Positions 9,631 to 14,704 of a stretch of DNA of 14,704 nucleotides are shown piece after piece (position 1 is the stretch's first letter; every line of letters begins with the position of its first letter). The DNA comes from Tetmemena sp. SeJ-2015 (Eukaryota; Ciliophora; Spirotrichea; Sporadotrichida; Oxytrichidae): the NCBI GenBank assembly GCA_027382625.1, contig JAJKFJ010009366.1, forward strand, positions 1-14,704, written 5' to 3'. Below the pieces are notes generated by a model that worked only from the letters and a program-made list of their open reading frames with translations, ran no database searches and was not told where the DNA came from. Position numbers and translations under genes: made by a program.

Positions 9631-9884
9631 TCATTTGAGTAGTAAATCTGCTAATTTGCTTATCAGAATCGCAGTCTGAACCTTTTGGACAGCTGGAAGA
9701 GCTGAGAGTTCTGGTGAGATACTTGCGCAACCTTAAAAAACCGCGTCTAGTATTTTTCAGGACTAAAAATCTTTGATTTTGATATTTAATAGAAGTTGTA
9801 TCTAGGTATTTACCTTTGAATTGGCTTGTATACCGATAAATATTGGTGAACTCCTATACTTAGAAGTGTGTTCTCTATTGTCAT
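9631..9884 (-). CDS. Small hypothetical protein, three exons
   Basis: Unrecognised. ATG 9884 opens MTIENTLLSIGVHQYLSVYK. Introns at 9763-9813 (51 nt, GTAAATACC...GATTTTTAG, a textbook-looking AT-rich intron) and 9659-9681 (23 nt, GTTCAGAC...CTGATAAG) join SPEKYQTRFFKVAQVSHQNS and a short SKLADLLLK end at TGA 9631-9633. The spliced length is exactly 60 codons. The shared strand, frame and 9-nt gap to the next ORF suggest one transcript. A further minus stretch upstream (9910-9990; EGEATATNTTMQNTNL, then PEPKLKQPLK) may be an upstream exon or another gene. Confidence 0.5.
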
Positions 9885-10128
9885 GCTCAAGGCAAATATA
9901 ATTTCAGAGGCTGTTTAAGCTTCGGCTCTGGAGTTTGAAAAATCAAGTTAGTATTTTGCATAGTTGTATTTGTTGCAGTTGCTTCTCCTTCTGAAAGTTA
10001 TTTTAAATTACAAAGTTAAATTGCTGTATCGTCTGAAAAGGATATTTTTATTTTTATAAGTATGATATGGATGTGTTGAGTAAATCTTCCAAAAATAAAA
10101 GATTGATTTAAGTGTGCCACTTTACTGT

Positions 10129-10263
10129 TCACGCCTCTGAGAGTCCTTTTAAATAAGTGACACTAAACGACACCAGATACTCAAACTCTTCACTCGAAAA
10201 AATCTCTTCTCTCTACTTAGATTCCCAAGAGATAAAAATGTAATTCTTATATTTATGATTCAT
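10129..10263 (-). CDS. Short acidic hypothetical ORF or 3' exon
   Basis: Unrecognised. ATG 10263 to TGA 10129-10131, 44 aa: MNHKYKNYIFISWESKQ, then REEIFSSEEFEYLVSFSVTY. The same frame stays open upstream to about 10310 (ISSLRGVLFK), so the ATG may be internal and this the last exon of a larger gene. The sense strand is purine-rich. Confidence 0.35.
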
Positions 10264-10363
10264 TTTAAATAGGACTCCTCTTAGAGAGCTAATCACAAAA
10301 CTTCTGATAGTAAATTATACATAAGACATGGAAAGCATAACTCATAAAAATAAATTTTAATAA

Positions 10364-10609
10364 GAGAGATATGTCAACATCCGAGGAGAATAGATATCTA
10401 AAGATAATCGAGACAGAGATGGCCTCAAGGTTCAGACAAAAGAAGGAGATCTTATGTACCTAATAGAAATGAATGTAACTGATAGATATAAAATTGTGGA
10501 TTATTAAATGATTTTTAAATTCAAATATTTTAAAAATAAGGGTGCTACTCAAGATCTAGTTTACTTTTGCTCAAATCGATTGAAATAACTCTACTGCTTA
10601 TCATCTTGA
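10364..10609 (+). CDS. Hypothetical protein, likely internal and last exons
   Basis: Unrecognised. The frame reads ERYVNIRGEQISKDNRDRDG, then LKVQTKEGDLMYLIEMNVTD and RYKIVDYQ, ending at TGA 10607-10609. Alternating polar and beta-type residues and many G-starting codons support coding. An overlapping +1 frame begins with ATG 10371 (MSTSEENRYLKIIETEMASR, 33 aa, TGA 10470-10472). It has a good start but stops early. The 5' end is unresolved; an AG at the A/T-rich left border may be a splice acceptor. Confidence 0.42.
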
Positions 10610-10933
10610 AGCCTAAGAAATAAGAGCAAGAATTAACCTATGCTTCTCTAGCTCTAATTGTAAGATAGCTAATATAACTATCTTTATCTTAGCTGATACT
10701 GTTTTTAAGGTTGTCATGCATTGCTAATTCCTTATTGCATAATTAATAAATAAGAATTATAAACTTCATTTAAGAGTAGTCTGAATTTAATTAAGCATAG
10801 TAAAACACTAGTTATCTAAAGAGAAATATGAGACTGTTTATGTTAAAACATTAAGAGTTTTTTTATTTATTTAAAGGAATTATTAATTATTCAATTAGGT
10901 TTTCATAAATTAATTTAGTTTTCACAATAAGCA
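10610..10933. other. AT-rich intergenic region
   Basis: Nothing supported on either strand. It is dominated by A/T runs and probably holds the promoter of the gene starting at 10934. Confidence 0.5.
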
Positions 10934-11733
10934 ATGTATGATACCTAATAAAAACTGCATCAGCTAAAATAAAGAGAAATTTCTAAGCAATCTAGCAACT
11001 AGAGCGAAAGAGAAGCATTGGAGAACGCTCGCAGTGAAACAGTTCTTGTGACAAATCTTTAGAGGCCAGAATGAGTTTCTACCTAGGTGAAAATCAGCAA
11101 AATTCTTAAATTAGATAATCATTCTGTCATAGATATTTATGACGACCTCGAAACCAACCTTGCTATTACCAAACTCTTTGTTGGTATGCCAGTTGGAGCG
11201 AAACAATTCGATCGCACCTTCTTTAGCATAGTCAATTCTATATCTTAAGACTAATTGGACAGGATTGTGAGTCATGCTGTGTAAATGAGTAACGATCAAA
11301 GCCCAAAACATTTTTAAAAAGTAGTCCATTATACTATCGAAAATTTTTTATCAAAAGCTCAAGAATATCTCTTTTTCGTAATATAAAATTTAAAGTCAAA
11401 TTTATTTTAGAGGAAGACGCTCAAATTAAAATTAAGAAAGAAGAGAATCATTAAGCCACTCAAACAGATGAAAAAGCAAGAGGTTGCAATAACCTATCAA
11501 AATTACTCATGGTAGAATTATCAGAGAGGCATTTAGCTAGCATTGCAATAGAATCCGTTTGTCGTCTGCTCTTAGAACTAGACAGCGAAGGACGTGGGAT
11601 GGAAACGCAAGATAAATAAAGATTTTATTACTAGAGAAATCGTTAGCACATCGTAGCTCGTACTGTTGAATGCCCTACCAATCTATATCTTTTTTTAAAT
11701 TCTCCTGTCCTTGTTAAAAGCGATAAGTTTTGA
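10934..11733 (+). CDS. Hypothetical helical protein, three exons
   Basis: Unrecognised. ATG 10934 opens MYDTQQKLHQLKQREISKQS, a glutamine-rich coiled-coil-like start. A 45-nt intron (11042-11086; a 39-nt version starting at 11048 also fits) removes an in-frame TGA. Exon 2 contains DNHSVIDIYDDLETNLAITK, then LFVGMPVGAKQFDRTFFS. A 35-nt intron (11378-11412, GTAATATAAAA...TTTTAGAG) leads to exon 3, with NLSKLLMVELSERHLASIAI and ESVCRLLLELDSEGRG, stopping at TGA 11731-11733. The total is 240 codons, 239 aa, using many TAA/TAG codons as Gln. Strong RNY codon usage on plus marks the antisense frame at 11111-11329 as a shadow. It is convergent with the next gene, 129 nt away. Predicted soluble, with no membrane segment seen. 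Confidence 0.6.
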
Positions 11734-11862
11734 TAGCTTAAATTAATTTTTTTATTTGAGAGAACATAATTTGAATTATTGTAATCTATAGTAAGAGCAT
11801 ACGTTTACGTTGTAATAGCATTACATATTGTTCTTTAGCACCTTAGTATAATGGAGCTCGAC

Positions 11863-12582
11863 TCAGGACTATAAGGATGAATAAAAACTAGGCTTATATA
11901 ATTTTATAAACAGATCCCTTGAACTTTCTTGCAGTGATATGCCCTGAGAATTATAAAAAGCTATCGTTATTGTTTTCTGTGTCTGCTCTTACATTTTTAC
12001 GAAACTAAGAAACTCAATAAACCCTTCCAAGAAAATGGAATGATCTCTGTTAAGCCTGTAGAGAAATGGCATTTCACCTGCCATCACGGCAATTACGGAA
12101 ATGGTCAACTAAATTTGGTCTCGTGGTTCATATAAAATTTGTTTTTCGATTGTTGTGTTCATTTACTAGATTAGTTGAGAAGCTTAAGATAATCTAATTA
12201 CAAATATTCTTCCTTTCTAAATCTCATCTTGAATGAGTGAGGTAGTTAGTTAATTAAATCTTTTTATTTTAGATTTTTATTTGAGAGTTTTTGAATCACT
12301 ATTTTATTTCTCTTTCCCCTTCACTCCAGTTGTTTGATAAATTTTATAAATAGTGTTGGGAGACATCATTGTGTGTTGGTATGCGCAATAATAAAGGTTA
12401 GCGTGATGAACCAGCATCAGTCCAGTCATGCTTTCTAATTATTTAACATCTCGCAAGAAAAATCTCTCTTGCAAGTTGCATTTATATTTTAACTGTAACT
12501 CAGAAGATTTGCTTCTCACTCTCCCAAGTAAGAGATGCCTGTGAACCGAGTTTAAAGAGGGCCACTCCTACATCTTGTTCAT
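11863..12582 (-). CDS. Hypothetical protein, single open frame of 239 aa
   Basis: Unrecognised. ATG 12582 to TGA 11863-11865, 240 codons with no TGA inside. The C-terminal half is convincing: LTISVIAVMAGEMPFLYRLN, then FLEGFIEFLSFVKMQEQTQK and SLQESSRDLFIKLYKPSF. The centre has AYQHTMMSPNTIYKIYQTTG followed by a lysine-rich KGKEK stretch. The plus strand is pyrimidine-rich across 12130-12540, supporting minus sense. The first 60 codons are less certain, since a second minus frame there (MHEQDVGVALFKLGSQASL) is also good and could be an alternative first exon. It is nearly back to back with the plus gene starting around 12593. Confidence 0.52.
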
Positions 12583-12592
12583 GCATTTGTGA

Positions 12593-13267
12593 TAGCTATA
12601 GATAGCTCATTCTCATGATTTTACAAATTTTCGGGAGCGAGATATACCTTCTGCTTCTCAAAGGTCTGAATACGTTATCTCCGTATCGAACGAACAAGAA
12701 AAGTCTCTTGAGCTGGTTAACGTCTTCAATCACTAAACTCTGAGTGATTTTACAAATAATTATAATGAAGCAATCAATTTATATATCTTAGGTCAAGGTA
12801 TGAAAAGGATATTTTGGGAAATATGAAGTGACAATTATTTTATATTACCCTGACAAATTTAGAATGACTATTCTTTTAATAAATTTATTAACTAATTATG
12901 TCTGCTTATTTTAAGAAGAGAGAATGCTTGTTGAAGAATATGAGATAAAGTTGAAAGCAGTTATTGTGCCTAAACACTCTAGCTATCGTAGATGGTAAAA
13001 CACTTAAACTAAAGCATGATGAGCACACAAAAATATATGCAATTTGGAGTTCTCAGGAGTTCAGCAGCAAGGCAACATTTATTAGAAAGTATAACTACTC
13101 TCATAGCTCCACAAAAGAGATTGTAAAAAATTGTCAGTTAAAAGAAGGGAGAAGCTACTGATTATTAAAGATAAAGATTTGAAGTAGAAGTTAAATTATA
13201 ATGCACCTTGATATTCTGTACACAGTTTTTTTTAATATTTCATATTTAAGGTAGCTCAAGGCTTTGA
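12593..13267 (+). CDS. Hypothetical coiled-coil-like protein, three exons, 5' end unsure
   Basis: Unrecognised. The frame is open from 12593 with no ATG found; visible segments are ERDIPSASQRSEYVISVSNE and KSLELVNVFNHQTLSDF. A 118-nt AT-rich intron (12798-12915, GTATGAAAAG...TATTTTAAG) joins EERMLVEEYEIKLKAVIVPK. A 20-nt intron (12995-13014, GTAAAACACTTAAACTAAAG) joins MSTQKYMQFGVLRSSAARQH, then LLESITTLIAPQKRLQKIV and GEATDYQRQRFEVEV, open to TGA 13265-13267. The last 25 residues are hydrophobic and AT-encoded, so another intron may precede the true end, which could reach about 13350. The antisense-looking ORF at 12964-13161 in another plus frame is rejected because the 20-nt intron gives a better protein. 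Heptad-like charge pattern; function unknown. Confidence 0.5.
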
Positions 13268-13405
13268 ATGACACAAGAAAAGGAGTTTTTAAAATATTTC
13301 AATGATGAGATTACGAATATAGTATAATGCTTGAACATGAGTTTAAGTTTTAATCTATATATTTTACTAATTATTTTAAGAGAATACCTCTCCTGTATGC
13401 TCATT

Positions 13406-14425
13406 TCATTCAATCTTCATAGTTGAACCCACTTCCAACTCATTTCCCACATGCACTGTAAACTTTCTAAATGCATGAAGGCGGGCGAATATCTCCAACC
13501 TCAGTGAACCCGAGCAGTACTTATCAATCCATTCCCAGAGCTCCTCGGGCTTCTCAGAATGGCTCCTCACTTGTGAGTAGATTTCTGAAGGCAGGTTTTC
13601 AAGAACCTATTTATCAATTGAGCCCTTGGAGCCTATCAAGCAATGCTCCTCTGAATATTAGGGTTGCTTCGAATTTATTAGATTACCCTGAGATGTGAGC
13701 TTGACCCATTTCAATGTTTTCTCAAGCTTGTAGCCACTCTCCTCCAAAACTTGCTTGCCGAATTCCTCATACTTGGGGAGCACCCAGTAGAATATGAGTC
13801 CACTGTAAGATAAGCTCGATATTGGAATTGCCCTTATCGCAGCTTTAGAGAGATATTCATACGGGAGTGCATTGCGTGTCTACCAAGCTGGGTCTATCAC
13901 TATGACTTGGAATAGCATTTAATAGTCCGATGACACTATCTTCATCAAGTTCTCCCAGAAATGATCGTTTTTCACATCTGCTCTCAATCTCAAAGGAGAA
14001 CGAGCCGAGAGCGCGCTCAAAATGTAGGAGCGAAGCTTGGGGTTGGCGTAGGCTTGGCTGACATCGTAGAGATATGAAGGGCATTTCAGCATGCCTTGAG
14101 CTCCGAAGGCCTCTCACTTTGCCTTCTCTAATCTTTCGAAGTCTGTCTTCACCATCATTCTCTAACTAAGCTGCTTGTTCATCCTAGGGTTCTCAGCTGT
14201 GCCTCCCTGTTTGCACTCTTTCTTGTGTCTCTTGCAGTTCTGTACTTTAGTGAATATATTCTCGCATGAGAAGCAAATAAGCTGCTTATGTGTGTTCTCG
14301 AGGACCCAAACCTAATGTACCCGATGACAGATTGGGTCTCGACTCCAGTGAGACGTCCTGGAGCTTGACTTCTCAAAGCTTTAGCCGCAGTGTGGGCATA
14401 CATATTTTAGTCTTTCTGATTCCAT
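13406..14425 (-). CDS. MT-A70 family N6-adenine methyltransferase with N-terminal zinc fingers
   Basis: SAM-dependent adenine methyltransferase of the MT-A70 family, whose members make N6-methyladenine in RNA or, in ciliates, in DNA. ATG 14425 to TGA 13406-13408, 340 codons. Residues 10-33 form a finger (C10, C13, H26, C33) and 51-71 a C2HC finger (C51, C54, H67, C71; C-x2-C-x12-H-x3-C), fitting nucleic-acid or protein contact. The catalytic domain follows: VIVIDPAW at 174-181 (DPPW in most relatives, here DPAW), LPYEYLS, ISSLSYSGLIFYWVLPK, LKWVKLTSQG, EEHCLIGSKG near 259-268, SEKPEELWEWID and RLEIFARLH. Seven in-frame TAA/TAG codons must be Gln. TGA codon 104 (14114-14116) sits between the fingers and the MTase. 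A 60-nt GT-AG segment at 14058-14117 would remove it in frame. Readthrough or a damaged gene are alternatives. Confidence 0.92.
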
Positions 14426-14457
14426 GATCTTATATTGACTGAAAGTTCTTGATTTTA

Positions 14458-14469
14458 GGTTTTGGGGTT
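14458..14469 (+). repeat. Short G4T4 telomere-like tract
   Basis: GGTTTTGGGGTT, one and a half units of the (TTTTGGGG) telomere repeat of spirotrich ciliates, 33 nt upstream of the MT-A70 start codon. A single copy this short is only suggestive. Confidence 0.5.
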
Positions 14470-14488
14470 ATTTTTGTTATGTTGAATA

Positions 14489-14534
14489 TTGGGAGTAAAA
14501 ATGCTGCAACAACATGCAGCAAATTTACTCCCAA
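14489..14534. repeat. Near-perfect hairpin, 20-bp arms and 6-nt loop
   Basis: Arms 14489-14508 (TTGGGAGTAAAAATGCTGCA) and 14515-14534 pair at 18 of 20 positions around the loop ACAACA. It lies in the spacer between the TGA of the right-edge gene (14558) and the MT-A70 start (14425). It could be a 3'-end RNA stem, a promoter operator or a cruciform. Confidence 0.9.
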
Positions 14535-14557
14535 CTTTTAAAGCCTAATTTGTGAAT

Positions 14558-14704
14558 TCATAGTTCATTCTAGATGAAAAATTTCTTCTTATTCTCCATC
14601 TATGAAAAGCTGCGAATCGTAGACAGGATGTTACTTTAGGGCATGGGGATTTTCACTCTTAAGGTTTTCGCCCTAGATGAGTCCTGGATGAACAATTTGA
14701 ATAG
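14558..14704 (-). CDS. 3' end of a minus-strand gene leaving the window
   Basis: Unrecognised. An open minus frame enters at the right edge and ends at TGA 14558-14560, 48 residues visible. It reads LFKLFIQDSSRAKTLRVKIP, then SNILSTIRSF and a basic ENKKKFF tail, with three TAA/TAG codons as Gln. Residue balance and a purine-rich minus strand support coding. It is tandem with the MT-A70 gene, with a 132-nt gap between its stop and that gene's ATG. Confidence 0.5.

Noticed and set aside
11111..11329. Minus-strand ORF starting MDYFLKMFWALIV
   Set aside because: The plus strand here has strong RNY codons and joins into a closed 240-codon gene. The minus ORF is its shadow despite having an ATG.
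12964..13161. Plus-strand standard-code ORF of 65 aa
   Set aside because: A 20-nt intron at 12995-13014 puts the neighbouring frame in register with the upstream exon and gives a more protein-like sequence over the same DNA.
13471..14403. Several ORFs overlapping the methyltransferase gene on both strands
   Set aside because: They are out-of-frame or antisense shadows. The MT-A70 motifs lie in a different frame that is open only with TAA/TAG as Gln.
1262..14425. TGA as a general sense codon (Trp), as in karyorelict or Condylostoma codes
   Set aside because: Most internal TGAs can be removed by short in-frame introns, and closed models end at TGA. It is not needed, though the TGAs at 1499 and 14114 keep it possible.

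Overview
The window is a compact piece of ciliate nuclear DNA. The clearest evidence is an MT-A70 methyltransferase gene at 13406-14425 on the minus strand. It keeps its family motifs in one frame only if TAA and TAG are read as glutamine, and it ends at TGA. With that code, and allowing short GT-AG introns (about 20-120 nt, mostly AT-rich), most of the window reads as small tightly packed genes on both strands. The rest is AT-rich spacer. A standard-code ORF scan therefore shows only fragments and antisense shadows. A 12-nt G4T4-like telomeric tract at 14458 hints at a spirotrich, but one copy cannot settle the group.

Layout, left to right: a WD40-like gene (+, entering from the left edge to about 1100); an inverted duplication centred near 2.4 kb, with unrecognised reading frames in both arms; a small three-intron gene (-, 4468-4897); a 250-bp foldback (5016-5268); an unrecognised gene (-, about 5.6-6.6 kb); convergent genes S (+) and Q (-) at 6.6-7.8 kb; a small ORF and a three-exon gene (+, 8.2-9.45 kb); small minus-strand genes at 9.4-9.9 and 10.1-10.3 kb; a plus gene at 10.4-10.6 kb; and a dense block of a three-exon gene (+, 10934-11733), a minus gene (11863-12582), a coiled-coil-like plus gene (about 12.6-13.27 kb), the zinc-finger MT-A70 gene (-), and the 3' end of another minus gene at the right edge. 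An almost perfect hairpin and the telomere-like tract lie between the last two.

Only the MT-A70 protein is identified with confidence. In this AT-rich sequence TGA is the only stop, so wrong frames and wrong strands also stay open and look protein-like. I chose strand and frame by amino-acid balance, G-starting and RNY codons, purine-rich sense strand, ATG and TGA ends, and introns that restore the frame with whole-codon totals. Outside the MT-A70 gene, exon edges and functions are inference. I see no prokaryotic features, CRISPR arrays, tRNA or rRNA genes.
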